A DNA stretch of 37,038 nt from Caloramator proteoclasticus DSM 10124 (GTDB taxonomy: Bacteria > Bacillota > Clostridia > Clostridiales > Caloramatoraceae), in assembly GCF_900129265.1 (NCBI RefSeq), contig NZ_FQVG01000026.1, forward strand, positions 1 to 37,038, in the 5' to 3' direction. The notes beneath the pieces are model-generated. The model had not been told where the DNA came from, did no database searches, and was given only the letters and a program-made list of their open reading frames with translations. Both the position numbers and the translations under genes were made by a program. Every line of letters starts with the position of its first letter. The stretch's first letter is position 1. Below, piece by piece: positions 1-6,951 of the stretch.

Positions 1-92
1 AACAATCCTGTATCAGAAGATAAGTCACCACCATCAAAATTTAATCGTATTTTACTATTGCTTTCTAAACAAATATCATATAAACTAAACAT
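1..92 (-). mobile_element. IS1380-like transposase, N-terminal part (runs off window)
   Basis: On the minus strand an ATG at 92 opens a frame that stays open to the window edge. It is preceded by a strong ribosome site (GGGAGGG at about 99-105). The roughly 30 visible residues contain FDGGDLSSDTGL, which resembles the N-terminal signature of IS1380-type DDE transposases (FxGGxLSSDxGLLL). Only the start is visible, so the catalytic residues and the full element cannot be judged. The element's outer end should lie between about 110 and 245, next to the truncated EAL remnant. The family call rests on this short motif. Confidence 0.6.
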
Positions 93-169
93 TGAGAACC
101 CTCCCTTTGTTTGGTATTTGTTTAGCAACTATATTATAACAAATTTGGGCCCTCTTTTTCATGTTTTTA

Positions 170-188
170 TTTCACTTTTTAAGTGAAA
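170..188. repeat. Perfect 8-bp inverted repeat upstream of the transposase
   Basis: TTTCACTT-TTT-AAGTGAAA is a perfect inverted repeat just upstream of the minus-strand transposase gene. It could be a protein site or part of the element's end. The right arm plus flank (AAGTGAAATG) also occurs inside the 27-bp repeat at 34638-34664. No function can be assigned. Confidence 0.45.
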
Positions 189-246
189 TGCAGTTTAGTA
201 AAAAATTAAGTTAATATGGGCTATAGAACTCTTTTAAATAAATTCC

Positions 247-468
247 ATGAATAATTCAGGAATATTAATAGATGAAAAATACTATTATTTAGCTAAAAAG
301 TTTATTGAGGTTTGCCACTATTTTAACTATGAGGTTGTGGCAGAAGGGGTAGAGACTAAAGAACAGTTTGAGGCATTAAGAGATTTAGGATGTGATAAAA
401 TACAGGGCTATTATATAGCAAAGGCACTTCCTATAGACAAATTAGGAGATATGCTACTTAAAAATTAG
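247..468 (+). pseudogene. EAL-domain c-di-GMP phosphodiesterase, C-terminal remnant
   Basis: The 73-codon frame is the last third of an EAL domain. It reads VVAEGVET, then EQFEALRDLGCDKIQGYYIAKALP, which are the conserved C-terminal EAL segments. A full EAL domain is about 240 residues, so the E-x-L active-site motif and most metal ligands are missing. The same frame has a stop at 235-237, and there is no ribosome site in front of the ATG at 247. The transposase gene starts 155 bp away on the other strand, so insertion or IS-associated deletion probably removed the 5' part. The frame at 200-237 reads GYRTLLN, faintly like the DDFGxGYSSL segment; this may be a decayed upstream piece but is unproven. 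The remnant should be inactive. Confidence 0.75.
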
Positions 469-486
469 AAGTAAGGGGTGAATAAT

Positions 487-1053
487 ATGCACAAATTTAA
501 CCCTATGAATGCTGCAAAACTTGATAATCCTACAAGAAGAAAATATATGCCCCCATTTAAGACGTTAGAGAAGTTTGGATTAAAACAAAATGGAGAAGGG
601 ATATTTTTAGACATAGGATGTGGTATAGGTTATTTTACAATACCTGCAGCAAAAATCTTGGCAAAGGGTAAGGTTATTGGGATTGATATATTAGATGAAA
701 TGTTAGAACTTGCAAAGGAAAGGTCTTCAGGTATAGAAAACATAGAGTATAAAAAGTGTGAGGAGTATTCTTTTCCTGTAGGAGATAGCATTTCTGATTA
801 TGTTCTGCTGTCAAATGTTTTGCACGAAATACAAGATAAAAGTAGGTATATTAATGAGATAAAAAGAGTATTAAAAATTGGCGGTAGGGTTTTTGTAATA
901 GAGTGGAGGAAGAGAGAAACAAATTACGGTCCACCAGCTAACCATAGAATATCTCAAGAAGAAGTTATAAAATGGTTTGAGGAAGAAGGATTGAAGTTTG
1001 TTTTGGAAATTGATGTATCTGAACACCATTATGGATTGATATTTGAGAAGTAA
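487..1053 (+). CDS. Class I SAM-dependent methyltransferase
   Basis: A 188-residue methyltransferase of the UbiE-like type. The N-terminus (AAKLDNPTRRKYMPP) is typical of small clostridial and archaeal SAM methyltransferases. Motif I is DIGCGIG (about residues 42-48) and the acidic residue ending beta-2 lies in VIGIDI (about 64-68). LLSNVLHEI and the LKIGGRVFVIEW strand follow. The substrate cannot be read; relatives include quinone, arsenite and tetrapyrrole methyltransferases. The start is ATG 487, because AAGGGGTG lies just before it; a GTG at 478 falls inside that ribosome site. The gene has its own terminator (1061-1092) and follows the EAL remnant closely. Confidence 0.85.
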   Translation: MHKFNPMNAAKLDNPTRRKYMPPFKTLEKFGLKQNGEGIFLDIGCGIGYFTIPAAKILAKGKVIGIDILDEMLELAKERSSGIENIEYKKCEEYSFPVGDSISDYVLLSNVLHEIQDKSRYINEIKRVLKIGGRVFVIEWRKRETNYGPPANHRISQEEVIKWFEEEGLKFVLEIDVSEHHYGLIFEK

Positions 1054-1060
1054 ATTTTAT

Positions 1061-1092
1061 AGCATTAACCTTAAATGGTTGATGCTTTTTTA
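1061..1092 (+). terminator. Intrinsic terminator after the methyltransferase
   Basis: AGCATTAACC and GGTTGATGCT form a 10-bp stem (one G-U pair) with a 6-nt loop, followed by TTTTT. It separates the methyltransferase from the hydrogenase-like operon. Confidence 0.8.
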
Positions 1093-1111
1093 GTTTATCA
1101 AAAAAATAACA

Positions 1112-1140
1112 TTGAAAAATTTTCGGAAAAATTATAATAT
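1112..1140 (+). promoter_or_regulatory. Promoter of the hydrogenase-like signalling operon
   Basis: TTGAAA at 1112-1117 is followed by TATAAT at 1133-1138 (spacing 15) or TAATAT at 1135-1140 (spacing 17). It lies directly after the terminator and about 35 bp before the first gene. Confidence 0.55.
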
Positions 1141-1172
1141 TAATATATATCTTATAACGGGGGAATGTATAT

Positions 1173-1523
1173 ATGAAATTAAGCAGAATTAAAGAGTTGA
1201 TAAGTGCGGAAATTTTATGCAATGAAGAGATGCTCTCGATGGAAACTGTATGTGCCTTTGGTTCAGATTTAATGAGCGATGTTTTGGCACTTACTTGCAA
1301 AGATACAATTCTTATTACAGGGCTAACCAATATTCAAACAATAAGGACAGCTGAGATGCTCGACATTAAATGTATTATTTTTGTAAGGAATAAAAGACCA
1401 GATGAAACAATAGTTGAGCTTGCAAAGGAGAAGGGAATTTGTATACTTGCAACACGTCATACTATGTTTACAACCTGTGGTATACTTTATAGTAACGGAT
1501 TAAAAGGAGTTGACAAGGACTAA
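1173..1523 (+). CDS. DRTGG-domain protein (first of two)
   Basis: A 116-residue, single-domain protein matching the DRTGG family. This is a putative ligand-sensing fold also found beside CBS domains and in the phosphotransacetylase N-terminus. Recognisable parts are the N-terminal LSRIKELISAEIL helix-strand, VCAFGSDLMSDVLA, and the alternating hydrophobic strands ILITGLTN and CIIFVRNKRPD. There is no transmembrane segment or catalytic motif. The start has GGGGGAATG upstream. Its stop (1521-1523) overlaps the next ATG by one base, so translation is coupled. A second, divergent DRTGG protein closes the same operon, which suggests that this pair of domains serves the hydrogenase-like sensor. Confidence 0.8.
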   Translation: MKLSRIKELISAEILCNEEMLSMETVCAFGSDLMSDVLALTCKDTILITGLTNIQTIRTAEMLDIKCIIFVRNKRPDETIVELAKEKGICILATRHTMFTTCGILYSNGLKGVDKD

Positions 1524-1948
1524 TGGAGGAGTTACTTTCTGTTAAATATGATGTAGTTAGTGGTGATTTTATTAGAGGAGGAGAGGCCTCCAGTAATCTT
1601 AAAAAGCTGTTAAACCAGCTTGGTGTAAGAAGTGATATTGTAAAGAGAATTTGTGTTGCCTGTTATGAGGCAGAAATGAATATTGTGATTCACAGTGTTG
1701 GAGGCTATATTGAGGCTAAAATATATAATGATAAAATTGAAATTACTGCCTATGATTATGGACCAGGTATTCCTAATATTGAACTTGCGATGCAGGAGGG
1801 TTATTCAACTGCATCGGATGTTGCACGAGAGATGGGATTTGGAGGAGGAATGGGTCTTCCTAATATAAAAAGAAGCAGTGACGAATTTTATATAAAGTCA
1901 GAGGTGGGGAAATTTACAGAAATAAAGATTATAATTTATTTTAATTAA
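1523..1948 (+). CDS. Anti-sigma factor-type histidine-kinase-like ATPase (RsbW/RsbT-like)
   Basis: A 141-residue GHKL ATPase of the serine/threonine kinase (anti-sigma) type, without any dimerisation or phospho-histidine domain. The N box is in YEAEMNIVIHS, the G1 box is DYGPGIPN, and the G2 box is FGGGMGLPNIK. Such proteins phosphorylate STAS-domain antagonists or bind sigma factors. No STAS or sigma-factor gene is in this window, so the partner is unknown. The gene sits inside a tightly overlapping operon with two DRTGG proteins, a hydrogenase-like protein and a PHP protein. It is therefore a plausible output for a redox or H2 signal (inference). Confidence 0.85.
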   Translation: MEELLSVKYDVVSGDFIRGGEASSNLKKLLNQLGVRSDIVKRICVACYEAEMNIVIHSVGGYIEAKIYNDKIEITAYDYGPGIPNIELAMQEGYSTASDVAREMGFGGGMGLPNIKRSSDEFYIKSEVGKFTEIKIIIYFN

Positions 1949-1957
1949 GGTGATAAT

Positions 1958-3202
1958 ATGAAACAACTATTCCATTCAGTTGCTTTGATTTCTGAAAAGT
2001 GCATAGGATGTACTAAATGTATGATGAATTGCCCAGTTGAAGCTATAAGAGTAAAGGGTGGTAAGGCTGTAATATATAACGAAAAATGTATAGATTGTGG
2101 TGAATGTATAAAGGTTTGCCCATATGGGGCTCATATTTCTATAAAAAATTCATTAGATGATATACAAAGGTATAAGAAGAAAATAGCAATACCATCTGTT
2201 ACCTTATATTCACAATTTGGCAAGAATGTAGAGCCTGATGTTATAAATGAGGGACTTTTAAAGCTTGGATTTGATGAGGTATTTGACATTACCTTTTCCT
2301 GTGATATAGCATCTGAGACATTAAAAAAGGATTTAGAAAGGGTAGAAAAACCTGCAATTTCTACATTGTGTCCAACAGTTGTAAGACTTGTTGAGACTGA
2401 ATATCCAAGTTTAGTAGGTCATTTAGTTAAAATGCTAACACCAATTGAAATCTCAGCTCTTATAATTAGAGAGAAATATAAGGAAATGGGATATAAAAAC
2501 GAAGATGTAGGGATATTCTTTTTAACTCCTTGTCCAAGTTGGGTGACTAAGATAAGCGAAATATCTAAAAATGAAAATATAAGGATAAATGGTGCAATAC
2601 CAATAAGTGATATATATCCTAAATTGTTAAAGCATATAAAAGGAAGGGCTGATGATAAAAATTCATTTATTTCAAGAACTGGGCTGATGTGGGCATACTC
2701 TGGAGGACAGTGTGAGGCAATTGGTATAGAAAATTCAATTTCTGTAGATGGTATAAAGAATGTTATAAAGGTATTAAATGATGTTGAAAATGGAAGATTA
2801 GATGATATAGATTATATAGAAGCAATGGCCTGTCCTAATGGATGCTTAGGAGGACTATTGCTTGTAGAAAACCCATATAATGCAGAAAGAATAACAAAGA
2901 ATTTAAATAGTAAGATTGATTTTACCTATAAAATACACGATTTTTCCGATATCGAAAGCAAATTAGTAAGTGATGAAGAAAGCAGTGAGCATAGGGATAC
3001 TCAAAAGATTTCTACAAACTTTGAAAGTGCGGTTAAAATGATAAAAAGTATGAACAAAATAATAAATATGCTTCCAGGAACTGACTGTGGTCTTTGTGGA
3101 TCGCCTTCTTGTAAGGCCTTTGCTGAGGACGTTGCAAAGGGGCTTGCAAGCTTAAAGGACTGCAAATTTTTAAATGAAGGAGGTTTTAATAATGAAGGTT
3201 AA
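1958..3202 (+). CDS. Sensory [FeFe]-hydrogenase-like protein (group D-like)
   Basis: A 414-residue protein. Residues 15-54 hold two CxxCxxCxxxC ferredoxin clusters (C15/18/21/25 and C44/47/50/54). Residues about 80-310 form a hydrogenase large-subunit domain with the four H-cluster cysteines: C138 (STLCP), C192 (TPCPSW), and C292 and C296 (MACPNGC). The residue before C138 is Leu, where catalytic enzymes have the proton-shuttle Cys (TSCCP). The usual GGGQP after the last cysteine is replaced by GGLLLVENP. Residues 377-402 carry a further four-Cys cluster (CGLCGSPSC...C). Loss of the shuttle Cys plus extra clusters fits the putative sensory [FeFe] hydrogenases described from thermophilic clostridia. 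It lies between an anti-sigma ATPase and a DRTGG/PHP pair, with overlapping frames. Bulk H2 production is unlikely; a partner role is inferred. Confidence 0.82.
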   Translation: MKQLFHSVALISEKCIGCTKCMMNCPVEAIRVKGGKAVIYNEKCIDCGECIKVCPYGAHISIKNSLDDIQRYKKKIAIPSVTLYSQFGKNVEPDVINEGLLKLGFDEVFDITFSCDIASETLKKDLERVEKPAISTLCPTVVRLVETEYPSLVGHLVKMLTPIEISALIIREKYKEMGYKNEDVGIFFLTPCPSWVTKISEISKNENIRINGAIPISDIYPKLLKHIKGRADDKNSFISRTGLMWAYSGGQCEAIGIENSISVDGIKNVIKVLNDVENGRLDDIDYIEAMACPNGCLGGLLLVENPYNAERITKNLNSKIDFTYKIHDFSDIESKLVSDEESSEHRDTQKISTNFESAVKMIKSMNKIINMLPGTDCGLCGSPSCKAFAEDVAKGLASLKDCKFLNEGGFNNEG

Positions 3203-3524
3203 AGATATAGTTGATGCCCTAAATCTTAAGGTTTTAGCTGGAGGAGATGGACTTGATAGAGAAGTTAAGGGAGTTTATACCTGCGACCTTTTAAGCTGGG
3301 TTATGTCCCACGGAAAGCAAAACAATGCTTGGATTACAGTTCAAATACATCCAAACATTATTGCTGTTGCAACCCTTTTAGAATTTTCCTGTGTAATTAT
3401 TCCTGAAAATATAGAGGTTGAAGAAGCAACTTTAAATAAAGCTAATGATGAAAAAATACCAGTACTTCAATCCAATTTAAATGCATATGAAATATGTATT
3501 GAACTAAATAAGTTAGGTGTATGA
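3192..3524 (+). CDS. DRTGG-domain protein (second of two)
   Basis: A 110-residue DRTGG-like protein beginning MKVKDIVDALNLKVLAGG. An AAGGAGG site (3177-3183) sits 8 bases before ATG 3192; an in-frame ATG at 3174 lies upstream of that site and is less likely. The body (VKGVYTCDLLSWVMSHGKQNNAWITVQ, read in pieces) is the form of DRTGG domain usually found in this operon type. The start overlaps the end of the hydrogenase-like gene by 11 bases, and the stop overlaps the PHP start (ATGA). No catalytic residues are visible. It probably binds a ligand or a partner. Confidence 0.8.
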   Translation: MKVKDIVDALNLKVLAGGDGLDREVKGVYTCDLLSWVMSHGKQNNAWITVQIHPNIIAVATLLEFSCVIIPENIEVEEATLNKANDEKIPVLQSNLNAYEICIELNKLGV

Positions 3525-4210
3525 GTATGAAACTCTATTATGATTTTCACATACACACAGGGCTTTCTCCATGTGCAGATGATGATATGACTCCTAATAA
3601 CATAGTAAATATGGCAAAAATAAAGGAACTTGATGTTATTGCTATAACAGATCACAACAGCTGTAAAAATGTTGAGGCCTGTTTAAAGGTAGCAGAAAAG
3701 GTAGGAATGTTGGTTATACCAGGTATGGAACTTCAGACTAAAGAGGAAGTTCACGTTCTGTGCCTTTTTAAGGATTTAGATTCAGCACTTTGTTTTCAAG
3801 AATTTGTTTATAACAGATTGCCCAACATAAAAAATAAACCAGATATATTTGGAAATCAGATAATATTTAATGAAAATGATGAGATAGTAGGGTATGAGGA
3901 GAAATTGCTGCTAAATTCTGCTGACATAACAATAGACGAGGCTTTTTATAGGGTAAAGGAGTTAGGAGGACAATTTATACCAGCACATATAGATAAGGAT
4001 ACCTATAGCATAATATCAAACTTAGGCTTTATTCCAGATTATTTAGATATAAAGACGTTAGAATATTCAAGTTATGAAAAAATCAATAAACTAATTAATA
4101 GTAAATTATTAAAAAACACCTATATACTTATTAAGAATTCAGATGCCCACAATTTAGGCCAAATATCAGAAAGGGAAAACTATATAGAGTGCCACCCAGG
4201 TGAATTGTGA
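3521..4210 (+). CDS. PHP-domain phosphoesterase
   Basis: A 229-residue PHP-family metal-dependent hydrolase. Metal-site motifs in order are DFHIHTGLSPCADD (residues 8-21), AITDHNS, PGMELQTKEEVHVLCLF, IPAHID and KNSDAHN. Family members include histidinol phosphatase, nucleotide 3'-5' phosphatases (YciV/TrpH) and polymerase-associated PHP domains; the substrate here is unknown. The start overlaps the previous stop (ATGA). It could degrade a nucleotide or phospho-signal within the sensory operon (inference). The last codons (about HPGEL) are encoded by a 27-bp repeat that also occurs at 34638-34664, so the original C-terminus may have been replaced by a mobile-element end. All visible metal ligands lie upstream of that point. 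Confidence 0.85.
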   Translation: MSMKLYYDFHIHTGLSPCADDDMTPNNIVNMAKIKELDVIAITDHNSCKNVEACLKVAEKVGMLVIPGMELQTKEEVHVLCLFKDLDSALCFQEFVYNRLPNIKNKPDIFGNQIIFNENDEIVGYEEKLLLNSADITIDEAFYRVKELGGQFIPAHIDKDTYSIISNLGFIPDYLDIKTLEYSSYEKINKLINSKLLKNTYILIKNSDAHNLGQISERENYIECHPGEL

Positions 4211-4214
4211 CATT
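4188..4214. repeat. 27-bp dispersed repeat, copy A (possible IS end)
   Basis: The segment runs AGTGCCACCC through GTGACATT. It matches 34638-34664 at 25 of 27 positions in the same orientation. On the minus strand it starts TGTCAC, like the TG-starting ends of IS21-type elements. It overlaps the last codons of the PHP gene. Its GCCACCCA is also the reverse complement of TGGGTGGC in the hairpin at 4229-4251. Confidence 0.6.
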
Positions 4215-4228
4215 ATCCATATTATAGA

Positions 4229-4256
4229 AATGCCACCTTCTCTGGGTGGCATCTTT
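4229..4256 (+). terminator. Terminator hairpin between convergent genes
   Basis: ATGCCACC and GGGTGGCAT form an 8-bp stem around a short loop, followed by CTTTTATTT. It lies between the PHP gene and the minus-strand gene ending at 4256 and can serve both. The stem sequence resembles the adjacent 27-bp repeat, so it may derive from the same mobile-element end. Confidence 0.65.
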
Positions 4257-4753
4257 TATTTCTTATGATAGTTAAGTCTATTTATCAAAATTGAGTTTAT
4301 ATCGTTGGTTATTTTACCTATGGTTAAGTCATAGTAGAATTTATTTATATCGTGCAATTTATTATTTTTACTGATTCTATAATTTACTTGGTAATTATTA
4401 TTTGCTTTTATTATGTTTATAATTTTGTTTATAGATGTATTTATATTTTCGGTTTTATTTTTAAAATATTCCTCAATCCAGCTATCAACAATTTTATTTA
4501 CTTCCTTTTCGATATTCTTTATATCAGACCTGAAGAAGAAATACTTGTCGTTATAAAAGTTTTCAATTATTGTGCTACTTTTAATTGAGGACATATTATT
4601 TAAGTATTTAGCAGAAAATATGTTAAAACCATTTCCAATATATTTATTTATGTTTATGTTAGAGTAAATTTTGTTTGTAAGTGAATATAGTTCACTGTCT
4701 ATATATTTTGCAGACAGGATTGTTAAATCATTAACATTCAAATCAACTTCCAT
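4256..4753 (-). CDS. Protein of unknown function
   Basis: A 165-residue protein I do not recognise. It is rich in Asn, Ile, Lys and Tyr, and has no signal peptide, transmembrane segment, cysteine motif or nucleotide-binding loop. It looks mostly helical and hydrophilic, with a segment (DIKNIEKEVNKIVDSWIEEY) that could form a coiled coil. The start is ATG 4753 (MEVDLNVND), because GGGAGGGG lies just upstream; an ATG at 4768 precedes that ribosome site and is unlikely. It lies 81 bp downstream of the histidine kinase on the same strand with no clear terminator between, so it may be transcribed with it. The good ribosome site and unbroken frame argue for a real gene. Confidence 0.65.
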   Translation of the reverse strand: MEVDLNVNDLTILSAKYIDSELYSLTNKIYSNININKYIGNGFNIFSAKYLNNMSSIKSSTIIENFYNDKYFFFRSDIKNIEKEVNKIVDSWIEEYFKNKTENINTSINKIINIIKANNNYQVNYRISKNNKLHDINKFYYDLTIGKITNDINSILINRLNYHKK

Positions 4754-4834
4754 CTTAACCCCTCCCATTTACATTTGTTTAAAAAATGCGGCATACTATA
4801 TATATATTCAATAAAATAAAAAAATGTGAGAGAA

Positions 4835-6769
4835 TTAAAAATAAATATCAGAAAATTCAATTGAAATTCTCTCAACATTATTAAAATTACTTATTGTACC
4901 TATTTCACAATTTACCTCTTTATCTAAGTTATTTGGTAGTAAAATTATAAATTCACTACCTTTTCCTTCTTCACTTATTAATTTAATTTCTCCCCCGTGC
5001 ATTTCAATAAATGATTTAACAATATTAAGACCAAGCCCACTTCCTTCGCGTTCCCTTGATAGAGACTTATTTACCTGGCTAAATCTTTCAAAAATTATAT
5101 CCTGTTTATCAAGAGGTATGCCGATTCCAGTATCCTTAACAGAAATGCAAGTGTACTCTTCTAAATCCCTTATATTTACAATTATTTTACCATTCTCGGG
5201 TGTAAACTTAATTGCATTAGAGAGCAGATTTAGTATTATTCTTTCAATTTTATCTTTGTCACATTTTATATATTTTTCTTCTATATCAGTATCGAATATA
5301 ATTTCAATATTTTTTGAATTAATATAATCGGCAACAGATTGAACTATGTCTTCAATTAAAGATACTATATTGCATACGCATAGATTAAGTTGCATATATC
5401 CGGCATTTACTTTTGTTATATCTATTAGGTTATTAACAAGCCTTAATAGCCTAAAACAGTTTTGTTTTATAGATTTGTTATATTTGTATAGAGTATCATT
5501 GTCATCAATAATTTTATTTTTCTTAAGGTATAATTCTAAAAGCTGTATCGAACCTAAAATGATATTTAAAGGAGTTCTAAACTCGTGGGATATATTAGCA
5601 AAGAACTCTGAACGTATATTTTCGTATTCCTCAAGCTCTTTAATTTTCCTCCTGCTCTCTTCAAGTTTTTTAGAATCGGTTATATCCTTTGCATAAATGA
5701 ATATTCTATCTAAAAGAGTGTTATCTAATATAGGCATTATGTTTAGTTCAAGGAAGTACTCTTCATTTAATCTGTTTACCAATCTGGTTTCAAACTTTAT
5801 TGGTTCTCCCTTTAACAATGCATCAATTGCTTCTTTACTTGTTATTTGGTTTTCTATATTAAATAAATCGTATATAGTAAATTCTTCAAGTTCATTCTTA
5901 TCAATTTTAGTTATTTTAAAGAAAGTAGGGTTTGCAACAAATATATAACCAGAGTATATGTCTGCCTCTAAAAGCATATCAGGACTGTAGTCAAAAAAGG
6001 ACTTATATCTTTTTTGCTGCTCTAAATTTTTAATTTCTATAAGCTTTTTTTCTGTTATGTTTCTTACAACTGCAATAACCTGATTTTCGTTTAGTGCTAC
6101 AATCCTTGCTTCAAAGTATTGTTTGGAAGAATCAAAGGAAAGACTATATTCAATTGATTTTATTTTCTTTGTACTTAATGTATAATCGATTGCTGATTTG
6201 TATAGAAGTGCCACATCCATTGGCAGCATATCTATTATTTTATTTCCAATTATTTTATCTGGAGATACATACAAATCATCCCTATTATAGGTTCTAAAGT
6301 CAAGTATTGTTGTATCCTTATCTATTTTAAAATAAAGGTCTGGAAAGGCTTTAACTATAGACAATAGTTCAGTTGTAATGTTTTTTAGATTTTCCTCTGC
6401 CATTTTACTTTTAGTAATATCAACCCCAACAGCCCAAAGGGATAATCCTTCGATTGGGTATAAAGATGAAACGTTTGACCAAGATATAACCTTTTGACTT
6501 CCATCTTTACAGGTTATAGTGGTTTCAAGATTTCTAAAGTTATTTTCAAGCTCTGGAACAAGGCTTAGAATATAGCTTCGATATGTATCATCAGGATATA
6601 AAAGCTTAAAGGCGTCGGGATTGTTTATTATTTCTTCCTTAGAATATCCTGTTACCCTTTCGGCCTCCTTGTTCCATAGAATTATATTTCCATTTTCATC
6701 AAGAGCATCTATTAAAACAGGCATATTTTCAAGTATATAAAGTGATTTTTCGCATATCAAACTTTGCAT
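4835..6769 (-). CDS. PAS-domain sensor histidine kinase (cytosolic, orphan)
   Basis: A 644-residue kinase with three PAS-like segments (roughly residues 10-125, 135-245 and 255-375; the first ends WAVGVDITKSK, the third IYAKDITDSKK). A HisKA domain follows, with FFANISHEFRTPLN containing phospho-acceptor H395, then a HATPase domain with an N box (NLLSNAIKFTP), G1 (DTGIGIP), F box (FERFSQV) and G2 (GSGLGLNIVK). There is no transmembrane segment, so it senses a cytosolic signal. No response regulator is adjacent. In clostridia such orphan PAS kinases often feed Spo0A, which is possible here but unproven. The start has GGAAGGGG five or so bases upstream. Divergent from the nucleotidase gene. Confidence 0.92.
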   Translation of the reverse strand: MQSLICEKSLYILENMPVLIDALDENGNIILWNKEAERVTGYSKEEIINNPDAFKLLYPDDTYRSYILSLVPELENNFRNLETTITCKDGSQKVISWSNVSSLYPIEGLSLWAVGVDITKSKMAEENLKNITTELLSIVKAFPDLYFKIDKDTTILDFRTYNRDDLYVSPDKIIGNKIIDMLPMDVALLYKSAIDYTLSTKKIKSIEYSLSFDSSKQYFEARIVALNENQVIAVVRNITEKKLIEIKNLEQQKRYKSFFDYSPDMLLEADIYSGYIFVANPTFFKITKIDKNELEEFTIYDLFNIENQITSKEAIDALLKGEPIKFETRLVNRLNEEYFLELNIMPILDNTLLDRIFIYAKDITDSKKLEESRRKIKELEEYENIRSEFFANISHEFRTPLNIILGSIQLLELYLKKNKIIDDNDTLYKYNKSIKQNCFRLLRLVNNLIDITKVNAGYMQLNLCVCNIVSLIEDIVQSVADYINSKNIEIIFDTDIEEKYIKCDKDKIERIILNLLSNAIKFTPENGKIIVNIRDLEEYTCISVKDTGIGIPLDKQDIIFERFSQVNKSLSREREGSGLGLNIVKSFIEMHGGEIKLISEEGKGSEFIILLPNNLDKEVNCEIGTISNFNNVERISIEFSDIYF

Positions 6770-6792
6770 GCCCCTTCCCCTTCCTATTTGTT

Positions 6793-6820
6793 TCTATATA
6801 AATAATTCAACATTTGTGAA
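6793..6820 (-). promoter_or_regulatory. Candidate promoter of the histidine kinase gene
   Basis: On the minus strand TTCACA (6815-6820) is separated by 16 bp from TATAGA (6793-6798), just upstream of the GGAAGGGG ribosome site. Moderate match to sigma-A consensus. Confidence 0.4.
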
Positions 6821-6886
6821 AAAAATCCTGCAAATATTTTAAAACATAAAAAACAGAAAACCATTTCTAAAATTTTATTCATAATA

Positions 6887-6915
6887 TTTACACAATTAAA
6901 CAAAAGTTATATAAT
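6887..6915 (+). promoter_or_regulatory. Promoter of the nucleotidase gene
   Basis: TTTACA (6887-6892), a 17-bp spacer and TATAAT (6910-6915) make a near-consensus sigma-A promoter about 37 bp before the start codon. Confidence 0.75.
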
Positions 6916-6951
6916 AGATAATGCACCAAAAAAATGAAGGGGGAATAAAAT

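Noticed and set aside
965-1330. A minus-strand frame spanning the methyltransferase end and the first DRTGG gene
   Set aside because: It covers a terminator, a promoter and the starts of well-supported plus-strand genes, with no ribosome site of its own.
4510-4590. The plus-strand frame at 4352-4588 as a small membrane protein
   Set aside because: It is antisense to the gene at 4256-4753, has no ribosome site, and its hydrophobicity follows from the Asn/Lys-rich codons on the other strand.
5118-6297. Plus-strand frames opposite the histidine kinase gene
   Set aside because: All lie antisense to conserved PAS, HisKA and HATPase coding sequence and lack initiation signals.
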